A DNA stretch of 64,000 nt from Plenodomus lindquistii (GCA_025504975.1 JANUWI010000002.1:1054001-1118000), one strand, 5' to 3'; shown: positions 9,629-21,920, counted from the first letter of the stretch. Translations and numbers: made by a program. The notes: a model not told the origin generated them from the letters alone.

Positions 9629-11037
9629 CTACATGACATACACCTTCCGCACCTCGCTGTCCTTCCAGAGGTCTCCGCTGATGCCTTGCACCGGGTCCCT
9701 CACATAACCCTTTTCGGTACCAACCTTCTCGTTGAATATCCTCAACTTCTCACTGCCATACACCCGTCCATTCGGCAGTGCGACCGGATCGTTTTCCACG
9801 ATACTCTTGGTGTGCAGGGCATAGGGAACGTTGCGGGCGAGTTCATTGAGCTCGGTGCTGCAGATAGGACAAACAGTCGTGGTGGACGATGATGCATTGG
9901 CCGAAGAGGATGTGAAAGCGGAGTGGCACGCGGGTGTCTTAAGAGCTGAAAGGCCAGCCGATAGGGCGATATGGAGGAGCGGTCTCGGTGGTAGAGAGTA
10001 CAAGTTGTGATGCGTAGTCAAGAACAGACTAGCAAGATGAGTCCATCTCGCTGGCGAATAAAGTGACTGTCCCCAGATTAGCCTCGCATTTGCACAACAT
10101 GTAGGGCGTATGAAAGGACATACTGCATAGGGCTCCACCGCATCCCACGGCCTATACGCCAACAACCCCGCCGCTCGTCTCAACAGCTCAAAGTCCCCAC
10201 TCGTGCTCAAATACTTCTTCGCATGCGCCCTCGCTTCCACCAACTTCATCTCCCCTCCCCCACCCCCAAGACTAACGCCATGCATTCCATCCTCTGTCTC
10301 CAACCCATCCATGCCACTCAGGCCCGCCTCATGCCCCTGCCGCACCAACTCAATGTACTGTTGCAGCCTCAGCTCAAACTCCAACATGTTCGCACCCTTC
10401 TTGAGTTCCTTGCCATGCTCCTTGCACCACTCCAGCGCAAGAGTCGTGCTCATACCCTCTTTAAGACTGCGCTCAATCTTGTGGCATGCGATGAAGGGTT
10501 CCACGTCCACAAGGTCGGTGATGCCTTTATTCTCCGCGAGATGCGTAGCAGAGTCTGCGTATCCTTCGCGTAGCAGGTAGTCCACCAACAGTCGCGACAG
10601 GCGCGTGCGACTCCACTCATCGTATCGCACGTCAACGAGACTCTGTACCTCGTATAGATCTTGTAGGTGCTTTACGCGTGCTTTGGCCGCGCGGTGGATC
10701 TTTTGTTCCTCGTCGTGCAGGACTTCTAGTTTTCGTTTTAGGCCTTGCATTTTGCTTATCATAGAGTCTAGCGCGTCGAGTGTGCTATCTGGGGTCGTAG
10801 TGGGCTTGGAGGCGGCTTTCGCGGTGCTGCTTAGGGTGGATGTGAGCGAGGTGGAGGTGTGTTCGATCACGCGCTGGGCGTTCTTGAAGTTGCGTCGCGA
10901 GAGCTCGTAGGGCATGCGGAGGAGGGGTTGGTCCTGGGAAATAGTCAATATGGGACGTGGGCTGGCCTGCGCGGTGCATAGCGTACGAGCAGCAGATGCG
11001 ACTCTGCGTTCAGCTTTGTGCTTGTGAGTTCCGCCAT
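9629..11037 (-). CDS. FYV10: GID/CTLH E3 ubiquitin ligase subunit Fyv10 (Gid9)
   Basis: Subunit of the GID E3 ligase that targets gluconeogenic enzymes for degradation in yeast. Two exons, 10987..11037 and 9629..10933, with a 53 bp intron (GTACGC..CCCAG), giving 451 aa. Exon 1 encodes MAELTSTKLNAESHLLL and joins DQPLLRMPYELSRRNFK, a characteristic Fyv10/MAEA N-terminus. Domains in order: a helical N-terminal region, LisH (SRLLVDYLLREGYADSA, about 120-145), CTLH (about 155-215), CRA (about 230-340), and a degenerate RING (CPICSTELNELARNVPYALH, about 375-395, ending near residue 445 with DLWKDSEVRKVYVM). A Gly-rich insert (GVSLGGGGGEMK) splits CTLH and CRA. Two Cys-rich positions of the RING are replaced by polar residues, as is usual in Gid2/Gid9-type RINGs. 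Confidence 0.93.
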
Positions 11038-11580
11038 GGCGGGCAAGACGTAGGCTTGGATGTTCGACAGGCTATTCAGATGATTTTGGAGCGTTTCAGC
11101 TACACAAAGATCAAATTTGTGCGGTTTGAGAGCGGATGTATGGTGAAAGTAGTGATGGTGTAAGGTTCATGGCCGGAGCTAAGCTCGGAGGTCCAGCTTG
11201 CGGGGTGCAGTGGTGCATTCGTCACACCCCAGCTCACTATTTGGCACGTGCAATCAAGCATCAGCCCTGGAGAGTCCAGACAGGCACTCAGCTCGTGGAG
11301 AGACAAGAAAACAACAACACTTACGCCATTTGTCATTCTTTTATGTGATATCATTCTGGTCGTAACTCAAATCTAAAACTCCTCTAAGACCCAATGCATC
11401 GTAACGCAGAATCCAGATGTCTCTACCCATACAGGGAAACACTGAAGCAGGTCCTGCGGAGCTGCCAGCCTAATGCAGATGGTATCCTGAACCCTGCTAT
11501 GAGGCCATTACTTTTGCTTTCATCCATGCTCCGCAGCTCAGAACATGCATGCAATCTGTGAAAAGAAACCGAAAACGCAT
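11038..11580. other. Intergenic between FYV10 promoter and ARB1 3' end
   Basis: No gene is seen. It contains the promoter of FYV10 and the 3' flank of ARB1, both on the minus strand. Confidence 0.55.
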
Positions 11581-13547
11581 CTAAGCAAGAACACCAGTCG
11601 ACGACATCTTCTTGCGGAGATGGTTCTTGTACTCGCCGATGCTGCCATCCCATCGTCGGACAGTCTTGTGCTCGCACACCATAATGTCCTTTGCGATCTT
11701 GTCAAGCAATCTACAAAGAGTCAGCATATTGTCATCAATATCAAAAGAGCGTTCCACGTACCTGAAGTCGTGGGACACGACAACGACACCACCGCTGAAA
11801 GCGTTGATGGCATCCGCCAAACTGTCAATGGTGGGAATATCGAGACCATTGGTAGGTTCATCGAGAAGCAACATGTTGGGGCCCTCAATGGCCAACAGAG
11901 CGAAAACGATACGCGACTTCTGACCATCGGAAAGAGTGGCCATCTTGGATGTTTGCGCCTCACCGGTCATACCATAGCGACCAAGCTGTTGACGCCAGTA
12001 CTGGAGATCTTGGCTAACGTGGTGGAACTTGTCACGAACGAAGTCAAGCGCGGACTTGGTAAGGTCGAGCTGTTCAGCAGAGTGCTGGCTGTACACACCA
12101 AGCTTCAAGTGAGTGTGACGCGAGACAACACCAGATGTGGGGCTGAGCTTGCCGGTGAAGATGTTGAGGAGGGTCGACTTGCCAACACCGTTGGGTCCGA
12201 CAAGTGCGGTTCTTGAGTCCATGTCGACACCGAAGTCGAGGTTCTCGTATAGGTTGTCCTTGGGGTCGCCAGAGTAGGAGAAGGTCACGTTGTCGAGCGA
12301 CAGTACTGGCGGGGGTAGCTTCTCGACATCAGCGAAGCGGAATGTGAAGACGCGGTCTTGGGCAACAGGCTCGATGAGACCGTCTGCTTCCATCTTGTCA
12401 AGAATCTTCTGACGGGACTTGGCCTGCCTGACCAAGTTGGCGTAGGTACCGGCGGAAGCGATAAACTTCTTGATGTGCTTGATTTCGTCTTGTTGCTTCT
12501 CATAGGCCTTGGTCTGGTTGACTTCCTGCTCATTGCGAGTCTTGTGGTAAGTGTCGTAGTTACCTCCGTAGTAGAGGAGCTTCTTCTGACGCATGTCGAT
12601 CATGTTTGTGCAGACACCGTTCAGGAAATCCATGGAGTGGGAGACGAGGATGAGGGTGCGGTCCCACTTCTTCATGTACTCCTCGAGCCACACACAGGCC
12701 TCGAGATCCAAATGGGCAGTTGGGTCATCGAGCAACAGCAGCGCAGGCTTGACGAACAGGGCCTTTCCGAGGGCGACACGCATGCGCCATCCTCCGGACA
12801 TGTCCTTGGTCTTCTTGTGGATGGTGGTCTTGTTGAATCCGAGACCGGTGAGAATGAGGGAAGCGCGGGTGTGGAAGGTGGATGGGTCCATGCTCTCTTG
12901 ACGCTGCGAGGTGTTAGCAGGGTTTGCGGTCAGCATATTGAACAGGTACGCACCTCGTAAATGTCATCAAGGAGAGGGCTCTCAGGGCCCTCGTTCTCGA
13001 GGATGGTCTCAGCAAGCTTCTCGAGACGAGCCAGCTCGTTCTCGGCCTCACGCACAACCCACTCCAGAGCGCCCAACTCGGTCTTGGGGGCACCCTGGTT
13101 CAGCAGGTAGATGTCGATGTGGTCGGGGAAGGGGAACTCGCGCGCATCGATGGCCTTGAGGAGGGTTGTCTTTCCGCAGCCGTTCTCACCCAACAGGCCG
13201 TATCGGCGGCCGTAGTTGACTTCGATGGTGGCGTCGTTGAAGAGGACCTTTCCGTGGAAGACGAGCGACGCAGAGATGATCTTCACATCGCGCGACTGCT
13301 CGAGGGAGGCGAGCACACCGGTTGTGACACGGTCGGACAGACCGTGCTTGTCCTGCTGGAGGGTGAGGTTCTTGACTTCCTCGTTGAGTTCGAGATCCTC
13401 GGCGGCGTCGCCGTTGACCGACGAGGCGGTGGAGGCATTCTTGGAGGTTGCCTTGGACGAGAGTTTGGATGTGGCCGACTTCTTGGGCTTCGCGTTGGGG
13501 TCCGCGGCGCGCTTGGCTTCACGGGCGGCTTTTGAGGCGGAGACCAT
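11581..13547 (-). CDS. ARB1: ABC-F ATPase Arb1 (ribosome biogenesis)
   Basis: Soluble twin-cassette ATPase involved in 40S and 60S ribosome biogenesis (yeast Arb1, human ABCF2). Three exons: 12954..13547, 11762..12903 and 11581..11710, with introns of 50 and 51 bp, giving 621 aa. Joins read LLDDIYE-RQESMDPS and VVSHDFR-LLDKIAKD. The basic Ala/Lys/Ser N-terminus has no membrane segments. Cassette 1: Walker A GENGCGKT (120-127), signature SGGWR (234-238), Walker B LLLLDDPT (253-260). Cassette 2: GPNGVGKST (434-442), LSDGQ (522-526), LLLDEPTNGLD (about 545-554). The Walker B of cassette 1 has Asp where the catalytic Glu usually sits. The linker between cassettes is charged and helical, as in all ABC-F proteins. 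Confidence 0.94.
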
Positions 13548-14530
13548 GGTTGTGAGGTGATGAGGGGAGGTCGGGGTGGTGAGAAGAGTGAGGAAATTTT
13601 TGGTGCTCGTTGAATGTCAGGTTTGACCCCGCTAAGCCCGCTCTTATCGATAGCGCAAAAGGGCAGAAAGGGCAGAGACGGCGTGGGAGATGGAGATGCG
13701 GGCAGGGCAGAGATCACACTCGAATAAGGGAAACGAGTGGAGTGTGTGAGGTGTGAAGAATATTCGTCGAGGTTGCGAGTGTAGGCAGCACTGGAACTGT
13801 TGGGTCGGGCCAAACAATGAACGAGTCCCCAGCCCAGCCATGTGAATGCCCAATTTTCTTCCGTGGCGACCGACCGTACGCGCACAAGCCAATGACCTCT
13901 ACCCCACGCATCAGGGCAAGTGAAGCGCTAAAGCCCCAAAGAATTCTCCCACCGCATATGCTGAATTCAGTGCATGAAATGTCAGGTTATCATATCTTCA
14001 GTACCTAACATGTACAGTGAATGCATAGCCACGACAGTGCTCACTCTGCCACATTTATGAGTCCCTGGCGTAGACTTTCATCATCAGGAAGTCGCGTACC
14101 ATAGGTAGGTTGATTCTGGCTGTTAATACCAGCCAATCAGGTATCATCAATATCAGAAAGTAAAACCTACAAAGTCTGCAACGTCGCGGTCGCTATGGTC
14201 GGAATCGACGGTGTAGTAGTATCTAGTACCAGTCTTGTTTGTGTCTCACCATACAATGTGCGACGACACCTACCTGGTCCTAGCTCGCATCTAGGATTTA
14301 CTTCATGGCAATGCGGCGGATTGTTACAGAACAAAAGAGGTGCTACACTGACTTCAGCCTCAATACTTTCAGGGGACACTCATACAACTATCGGGATGCT
14401 TATGTTGATAAGAATGTGTTCAGGACGTACGAAAACTAGCGCACTTTGAGTGGTTCTTACGTTGTTGGCACTCCTCGGAAATGTTGAGATTGCCCTATTT
14501 CTTATCTATCGCCCGTGATAACGCTACCAA
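13548..14530. other. Intergenic / ARB1 promoter
   Basis: About 1 kb. The right part lies downstream of the HPP gene; the left part is the ARB1 promoter and leader. No gene is recognised. Confidence 0.5.
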
Positions 14531-15568
14531 CTATGCAGGTATACTATCTCGACTGCTCCCACTATGACTGGGCACCATTGTGCATTCCGCACTACTCCTC
14601 GCACTTTCTGTTTCCTTCTCTGTTTCTGTTCGCTCCCTCTCTGCGTCGACTCTTTTCCTTAATCTCTCCTTTAGCTTTTCCAAGAGTTTGGCTTCCTCTT
14701 CATTCAGACTCAGGTCATCTGGCAATATGACTTCCGCACCGTTGATCTCAATTTTCTCGTCGTCCCGATGGTAGCGCTGTTTGTCTTGACTCTCACGTTT
14801 CTCAAGACCACCGCGCGCATCTGGTACAGTCTCCTCGTCGGTGCGTCTCGCCTTGCCAATGTCGAGAGGCGTCCACCAGTACATTGGGAATTGACGCTGG
14901 ATGTTGTTGATAAACAGACCAACAATCATCAGTATTGTCGCGCCCCACATCACAAGTCCCACGAAATACCAGCCCATAGCCGTGATGGCAGGTTCGGTTG
15001 CTGCTAGAACTGCAGATGCGCCGCCGGGTGGATGGACAGTGCCAGTGAGAAGCATGACTGCCGACGAGATGCCGCATGCTATCGCGCCTGCGATCCATCG
15101 TATCGAGTCGTAGTCTGAGTGCAGTTGGAAGAGTTTCGAGATCCCGACGCCGATGAGGGCGGAGAAGGTGTGCCCAAGGAGCGCATTGCGCGGTTGACCC
15201 AGAGGTGAGCGTATAGAGTTGTACTCTAGAATGGCTGACGCACCCTACAACACGAGAGTTAGCTACCCAGTCACAATCAAGAGTTTATCAAGACTCACAA
15301 ATGATGCAATCAATGCTGGAGGCGAATGCAATTGTATACTTTGCGTGTTGTTGAATACCGCCGCAACAACAGCTAATCCGCAGAACGCCCCAACAAAGCT
15401 CCAAAACGCTCCACACACATTGCCAACATCCTGGCTCTTCTCCTTTCTGTATCCCAAAAACCTCGACACCGGCGTCGGTAATTTGTGTAGTGGAGAAGGT
15501 GGTACAACGCGGTTGAGATAGCGATCAATGTCGAGGTGCCATTCTCCAGCATTCTCAAGCAACCCCAT
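14531..15568 (-). CDS. HPP-family integral membrane protein
   Basis: Two exons, 15299..15568 and 14531..15244, with a 54 bp intron (GTGAGT..TGTAG), giving 327 aa. The HPP family is named for its conserved His-Pro-Pro motif, seen here as GTVHPPGGASAV. Other conserved segments are present: VSRFLGYRK before the first helix, SFGASAILEYNSIRSPLGQP, NALLGHTFSALIGVGI, and YDSIRWIAGAIACGISSAVM. Four to five hydrophobic helices are visible: GAFWSFVGAFCGLAVVAAVF, HTFSALIGVGISKLF, WIAGAIACGISSAVMLL, and MGWYFVGLVMWGATILMIVG. The C-terminal 110 residues are charged and Glu/Arg-rich (KLLEKLKERLRKRVDAERE), probably a cytosolic coiled coil. Some plant and cyanobacterial HPP proteins are reported to transport nitrite; the function in fungi is not established. 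Confidence 0.87.
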
Positions 15569-16745
15569 CTTGGACAAAAAGGCAGCAAGGCCAAGACAAG
15601 ATCGTTTAGTCCACCAGGTCTATGTCCAAAGCACAGTCAAGGTACACAGCACAGGAAAACACGACCCAAGAACAGAACGAGACCACAACGAGATACAGGG
15701 CACACCCCAGGCCCGGCCCGCGCACATATAAGGGAACGACAGACACTACAGGATGCCAATACCGCCTCGTACCCGCAAGAAACCCAGCGCCGGATATAAC
15801 AGTAACGGCCCTTCAACGCGAACCTTCATCCTGTCACCGCAAAGCCCATGTTACGCCATTCTCCACCAACGCAAACGCATCGTCGCGCCCCAAAAAGCTA
15901 ATGCGGTTCTTGTCTTCGCCAGAGGGGTACCGCTACAAGCAAGCACGAGGACATCGCGCAAAGAAGGTGCAGCACGCGCAAATGACGAGTTTGGAGTTGG
16001 CGATCTTTAGACTACTCTACGCGTTGCGTACCTTTACGTAACATTACGTACGAGGAACCAACGGGCGTGCTGCATCTCCACGGTCTCCGCGGATTGCTGT
16101 GCGTACATGCTGTAGGAGTTCGGAGATGAGATTCTCGTTGTCTGCATACTGAATCTTTAAGGAAGACTTTGTGCTGTCTGCTGATGTTGTACGTGGTGGA
16201 GTTGGGTCAAGTGGGTGCGTATGTCAGTCGATGTGTCTACGGAATCAAGTCCAGTGCTATTTGAGTTTAGCAAGACAGAGTTGTGGAAAACTTGACAGTG
16301 GTCTAAGGGTGCTTTAGATGTAGTGCGATGATGTTGCCGCTGTGCTCACTGTTGGTACACGGTGTACAGTCAGTCTTTCTGGTAGTTGACGCTACCCGCA
16401 AATCCGGGGTAGCGGCCTTGCGATCTGCAGAACCTTTTTGGTACGTCATCCGGATCTAGAATTAGGAACGTGCATGAGCGGCCTAGCAGAGCTTAAGAGA
16501 ATACACCATTTGATTTATTCTTCTGTTGAAGATGAGGAATCTACAGGTTACTCTGCCACTGTAAGATGATCCAGTTAAACTGTCTGAAACGCCCTGAACC
16601 GTGTCGCCGAAGATGACCGATTGCGAAACCAAATCTATCCGCACAAACTCCAAAAATCATACATGGTATAAGGCTGATCATGTCCTGTAAACGCCATATC
16701 CGTACACTTCAGTACTACACATCGCTCATTTGCTGGGTCCAGCCA
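15569..16745. other. Intergenic; HPP promoter and RAD16 3' flank
   Basis: About 1.2 kb. It contains one weak coding candidate (15753..16010, listed separately). Nothing else is recognised. Confidence 0.45.
15753..16010 (+). CDS. Possible small gene, function unknown (weak)
   Basis: Open frame of 85 codons beginning MPIPPRTRKKPSAG, basic and without recognisable domains. A CATATAAG element sits about 30 bp upstream of the ATG, which is too close for a normal leader, so this is weak support. The stretch overlaps other open frames of similar length and could be chance in a GC-rich promoter region. I did not recognise a family. Confidence 0.15.
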   Translation: MPIPPRTRKKPSAGYNSNGPSTRTFILSPQSPCYAILHQRKRIVAPQKANAVLVFARGVPLQASTRTSRKEGAARANDEFGVGDL

Positions 16746-19700
16746 TTACGTTCCTCGAAACAAGAATTGCAAGTCCTCGGGACTTAAGCGATCCATGGCG
16801 ACCTTGTCGTTGTTGACTGTACCAGCAATCATGGCTGCCTTCTTCTCTTGCAGTGCGACCATACGGGACTCCACACTGTCTTCAATGCAAAGACGCGTGA
16901 TGACACAGGGCCGCTTTTGACCAATACGATGGCATCGATCGGCTGACTGCCACTCAGCAGCTGGGTTCCACCATCTAACGACTATTAGCAAAATGCTGAT
17001 ATGTGGAGAAGTGTGTTTCGCTTACGGGTCGACAATGAAGACTCTAGAAGCCTCAGTAAGGTTGAGAGCAACACCACCAGCTTTGAGGGATACCAGGAAC
17101 ACTTCGACATCCGGGTTCGTCATGAAGTGATCGATACTCTTCTGGCGCTGAGCAGGCGTCATGCTTCCGTCCAGCATAACCGTGTTGAAACCAGCGCGAC
17201 GAAGACGCCACTCAATGAGCTGCAACATCGAAGTGAACTGGCTGAATACGATGGACTTGAGCGTCTGCTTCTTGCTGCGCAGCTTGTACAGATCATACAC
17301 CAGCATCTCAATTTTAGTAGACGAAGTCCAGTTCTCCATCTTGATGCGGTTGATGATCGAGGTCTTCTTGACAGAGTCTTCATCTTGCTCAAGCTCGGGC
17401 TGCTCAAAATCAATGGCCAGAGCGAGATGGCAGCGAGGGCAATCTGCTTCGGTTCCAGAGGCCTCGCACGTGTCCATGAAGTCTTTGATACACGCTCGAC
17501 AGAACTCATGGCGGCAATGCGATCGAACGGCATCCTCGGCAGGCTCATCGCAGATGTTGCACACGTACACGTTGCCACTGCCTTCGGCGGCGTTCTTCTT
17601 CAAAAGCAAATCAGGATGGTTTGCGACCTGACGCATCTGCATAATGAGACCGAAGATGTTGGCGTAGTTGTTGAGCATGACACCTTGTGCGACATACGTG
17701 TCAAACTTGCGCGAGGAGTTCGACATGATAGAGGTGGAGAAGTCGCGTTCGACTTCACTGAAGAACTCATTGTGGATAATGATGTCCTTCATCGGTAGCT
17801 CCATGGAGTTTGTGTGATCACGCTTCATGCGACGCAACATGATGCGAGCAGTGATCAAGTGAAGCTTGGTTAACGCTTGTTCGCGCAGCTCGACATCGTC
17901 ACCGGTAATCGGGTTGAGAAGCTCCTGATTGAACACGGAGATGTGCTCAGAGGCACCATGGTTACATGCAACGCACATGTGATCGTCATCCACGGCCCAA
18001 TGTAACTTCTCACAATCGCAGGAACGGCAAAAGTAGTCTGCGAATGGGCGGACTTCGAGAAAGCGCAGTAGCGAGAAGAACTCTCCAATACGGTTTTGCA
18101 CCGGCGTACCAGAGAGACACCACTTGTAATTACTCGTTAAAGCAAAACAAGCCTTGGCTACTCCAGTATTGCGTGACTTGATGCTGTGGGCTTCGTCCAA
18201 TATGAGTCTATGGTAGTGAATGGCGTGTAGGGATGACGCTTCCTTGATGATGTCCTCTCCACGAGACCAGCCCTTTGTCTCCTTGCGATGTAAAGATTCG
18301 AGACTGTTATAGGAGACCATGATGACATCGTACGACTTGAGCTCTTTGATGGACATCTTCTTGCACTTTGCGTTGGTGCCGTGATACACTAGAACCTTGA
18401 GCTTGTTGTCCGTGTACTCGCGAATCTCATTTGACCATTGCATGAGTGCGACGGGCGGAACGCAAACGAGGGTTGGCTGCTTGGCAGGATAATCCGACAT
18501 AATGAGCGAGACGGCCTGGATAGTCTTGCCCATACCCATTTCGTCACCGAGGAGACCGCCTTTGTAGTGCGTCTTCTCCTGCCGTATCATCCAGCTGAGA
18601 CCCTCCAACTGAAAAGGCTTCAAACGACGGTTGATCGAGGCAGGCTGTTCAGCCTTTTCAGTCTCCAGGACGGGAATCTTCTTCAGATCGTCCCACATCG
18701 TGCGCAACTTGGGATGCTGCTGCTCTGCTCGCTCACGATTCATGGCTCGCTTGCGATCCCATTTGTCTTGAATGTGCGCGAACCTTGCGCGTCGACCGTT
18801 GGCCTCTTCCTTCTCAGCACGTGTGAGCCTCTTCTTGCGCGGCGCCTTCTTCGAAACCCTTGCCGCGGCTGCGGCCGCTTTCTTAGAACGTCCGCTTATA
18901 ATCATGAGTGGTTCATCTTCACTGTCGCTTGCGACCGGCGTGTCAAGGTCATCGGGAAGGGACTCCAGGTCTTCGTCGTCGGCGGGTCTGAATTCGCCTC
19001 CGTCAGACTCGTCGTCCTCCGAGAATGCATGTTTGCCGTCAAAAAACGGGCTCTTCGTCTGTGTGCTTGACCGGACGGGACGACCACGGCCCCTCGAGGA
19101 GGTTCCAGCCTTGGCCTTTCCTTTGCCTTTGCCAGAATAGGTGGGCAATACCAGCTCCTCTAAAAGGTCATCGCTGTCAGAGTCGATCTCCTCGACCTTA
19201 GCCTTGCCCTTTCCTTTGCCACTATACGAAGCAGTCTTAGCTCTGGATGATGATAATAGAGGCTCGTCGATGGATGACAGATCATCAGAGTCGGACGTTA
19301 TCTTCTGACGCTTCCGGCTGGGCATCAGATCTTGTGCGGCCTCCTCATCTTCTAGCTGCATTTGGAGCGCGATCTCGGCATCCATATCCACAGACTCATC
19401 TTCGATGTCCGAGTCTAGAACAGTGCTTCTCAATCGTTTCGAGGTGGAGGAGTTCTTCATTGATGCGCTGACGCTTTGGCTCAGGCCACTACGGCCAGAT
19501 GCCTTACCGCGGTACGTAGATGCGGCAGGCGTGGTAGAGATGCTGGTTCCTGGAGTCTCGTAATCGGAAGTCTCAACAGAGGGAGATTCATGTGAGCTCT
19601 CCTGTTCTTGCTGTAGCCCACTCGCTGCAGTTGCCCGTCCCCGAGTAAGAACGGCCTTTTTCGGGTCCATTACAGGAATAGAAACGGATTTGAGGACTCT

Positions 19701-19998
19701 TCGAGCAGATTGTGCAGTTCCCTCAACCTTGATCGTATCTTCTTCGTTTTCGGATGAGTTGGGTACGGCGGCGCGAGAAGAGCGGGTGCGCTTCTGGGTG
19801 TGGCGAATGTCGGCCATTGGCGAATCTACAAGAGAATCTGTGATAATGTCAGCAATGAATAGCCGGTAGAGGCGGGAACGCTAAAGCGAACGAGTGGGCG
19901 AAAATGAACATACTGGCTGCTGGTGCAGAGGGCGACATTGCTGTCGCCTCGTCAGATGCGCCCAGGGCTGACTTGCGGGTTGAGCGTCGCGGGGCCAT
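16746..19998 (-). CDS. RAD16: DNA repair protein Rad16 (SNF2 ATPase with RING finger)
   Basis: Subunit of the global-genome nucleotide excision repair complex (with Rad7 and Elc1 in yeast), in the nucleus. Three exons: 19914..19998, 17026..19825 and 16746..16974, giving 1037 aa. Exon 1 encodes MAPRRSTRKSALGASDEATA and joins in phase (APA-ANSPMADIRHTQ) across an 88 bp intron; the ATG at 19817 would be internal. The second intron is 51 bp and restores RVFIVDP-WWNPAAEWQ. Residues 1-330 are acidic/Ser-rich and disordered, with repeated YSGKGKGKAK motifs. SNF2 ATPase: GDEMGMGKT (about 454), LILDEAHSIKS (about 567). A C3HC4 RING (CNICDEPAEDAV..CRHEFCRACI..CPRC, about 783-829) is inserted between the two helicase lobes, the hallmark of Rad16/Rad5-type proteins. 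C-terminal QSADRCHRIGQKRPC completes lobe 2. Confidence 0.94.
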
Positions 19999-21059
19999 CG
20001 TGGTTGTAAGCGGAGGTGGACAATCACGGCGGGCCCGCTGAATAGGATGAAGAGGGAGTTGTACAAAAGAGGCGACAATGGGAGAGAGAAGTGCTTGAGC
20101 GTGAAGTAAGACTCACGACCGCAGCGCGAATGAGCAGAAGGTCCAGGCACACTAAACCGTCGATGTGTATCAAGGGCGAGATCTACAAGATGTACCCCTG
20201 GCGTTCGCGCGCCGAGCGATAATTCGCGTCGAATCGGTCGCGCGCCCTCACGCCTCCGGTGGCAAATTCGGACAAAGTTTTTTGAATGAACAGAGAAAGG
20301 GGTGCGAACCGACTCCTTTAGGGCAAGGTCTTGTGAAGCAGTCTGCCACTCAGCGCAGCATACACCAGAACTTTGTTCTGTTGCGGGGCGCTCATACTAC
20401 CGTGGTGGGTTCCAGGAGTTTGACGCGTCACGATCTCACGTGACCACTTACAGATCGCGCAGGAGCGATTAGCGAGGTGTTGATGCCTAACCACGTCTGA
20501 AACCTCTCACAGGCTACAGCATCAATTTGGCATGATTCCCAAATCCTCTGCCATGTCTTCTGGCGCCTCTGCATAATAGCCTGTCTGGACGTGCTCACTT
20601 TATTAGCACGATACGTGAGCCTATACAGTAGTAAGAAAATAACAAAAGTACAAAAAGCTATACTATCATTCTATCTACTACTTGTAGAGAATCTACAGAA
20701 TATCCTATCACTTTTAGTAGCACTTCAATGTATTGTGGTGGCTACGGTGAACAGTGTAAGTAACTTTGGTGACACAATGAATACGAGCTCTTTCGTAGTT
20801 TCGATTGCTCCTTACAAAAATATACTTCACTAGTATTTCAAAAATCTCGGTAGCATCTCTCTTTGCATTCATATCAATGGTAAAGACAACTTTATTCTAA
20901 TCGTATACAGTAATTCCAACACCCATACGCCGTACGAGGTAAAGCAATGCAAAATTTCAAGGTCTCCAGACAAATTGTCCTGTTACTCTGAACAACCGTT
21001 CTGGCTATGACGACATACTATAGAATCTTGTAGATGTCGTCCTACTTGGTGACAAAAGG
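19999..21059. other. Intergenic with AT-rich stretch
   Basis: The left part (to about 20,560) is the RAD16 promoter with normal composition. From about 20,590 to 21,050 the sequence turns AT-rich, with many TA and poly-A/T steps (for example GTAAGAAAATAACAAAAG), unlike its flanks. No protein similarity was recognised in this part. It may be a decayed, possibly RIP-mutated repeat, but no terminal repeats were seen. Confidence 0.4.
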
Positions 21060-21920
21060 CTAACAGTCGAACATGTATGCCTCTTGAGGCGTAGCGACTG
21101 TCAAGTCTTTACTCAATAGAGGTATGATCCGAGATCCTACACGAAACCTTTGCGCCGTCACCTGAAACAGCTCCCGCTCAGTCTCATCTTCGAAAACGGC
21201 GACTGGACGAACCGTTAGACGGTGTTCGAGAAATTTCTCGGGGTCAATAAATACGGGACATGTAGTACCGCGCGCATAGTAGCGTACTTCGATCTCGCTG
21301 TCGTGGCGCAGCTGTAGAAGCATCATGTTGAACTGAGCCTTGAACTCGTCGGTGTCAAAATAGGGCAGGGCTGTGACTGGAAAAAAAGCACCCCATTGTA
21401 CAGTTAGGCTATGCTGAAAATGCTGGATTCCGGTCGACAGCGTTGCATCATCGATGCTCGATGGTAGCTTGTTGCTACCTGACGTGCCCTTTCGTATGAC
21501 ATCAAACAAGTGTGCCCGAGCTAGTGCTGCCGTGAGACAATCCAGTACGATAGAAGTTTGTAAAGTCGCTCGCATTCGAGGAAATGCAACGGTGAGGACG
21601 CACTTCTGTGTTGGCAGATTGAGCAGACGTTGGGCTTCAATGGATGGCTTGGCTTCATCGTAGACGGCCTGGGACGTCTGCAAGAAGTCGACTTGTGGCT
21701 CATAGTCCATGTGTCCGATATTGGACTCGGCCAGGTGTAATGAGCGTGATTTCTGCTCCGGGAGTACATCGTACACCATACGACGAATATCTTTGGGAAG
21801 GTCAAGAAATCGAAACGTCTGAGATTGGGAGTCCTTCATACCGGGGGCTTTAATATTGCCGATACTATCATCGATTTGCTTATCGTCCTGTGTTTGGGTG
21901 GACTTACTGGCTGCAGACAT
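21060..21920 (-). CDS. F-box-like / 2EXR-type protein
   Basis: Single exon, 286 aa. After a polar N-terminus (about 1-35) comes FRFLDLPKDIRRMVYDVLPE, the leucine/proline pattern of the F-box-like (2EXR) motif that opens a large family in Dothideomycetes. The typical follow-up segment QTSQAVYDEAKPSIEAQRLL is also present. The rest of the protein is variable, with no recognised domain. F-box proteins link substrates to SCF ubiquitin ligases; for this fungal subfamily the role is mostly unproven. No membrane segment or signal peptide is seen. Confidence 0.72.
   Translation of the reverse strand: MSAASKSTQTQDDKQIDDSIGNIKAPGMKDSQSQTFRFLDLPKDIRRMVYDVLPEQKSRSLHLAESNIGHMDYEPQVDFLQTSQAVYDEAKPSIEAQRLLNLPTQKCVLTVAFPRMRATLQTSIVLDCLTAALARAHLFDVIRKGTSGSNKLPSSIDDATLSTGIQHFQHSLTVQWGAFFPVTALPYFDTDEFKAQFNMMLLQLRHDSEIEVRYYARGTTCPVFIDPEKFLEHRLTVRPVAVFEDETERELFQVTAQRFRVGSRIIPLLSKDLTVATPQEAYMFDC

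Noticed and set aside
12358..12960. Plus-strand open frame of 200 codons antisense to ARB1
   Set aside because: Mirror of the ABC-F coding sequence; no independent motif.
15622..16041. 139-codon open frame upstream of the HPP gene
   Set aside because: Low-complexity Thr/Arg/Pro composition, overlaps two other open frames, no domain and no conserved start context.
17001..17798. Long plus-strand open frame (265 codons) antisense to RAD16
   Set aside because: A shadow frame caused by codon bias of RAD16, which has clear domains and splice joins.
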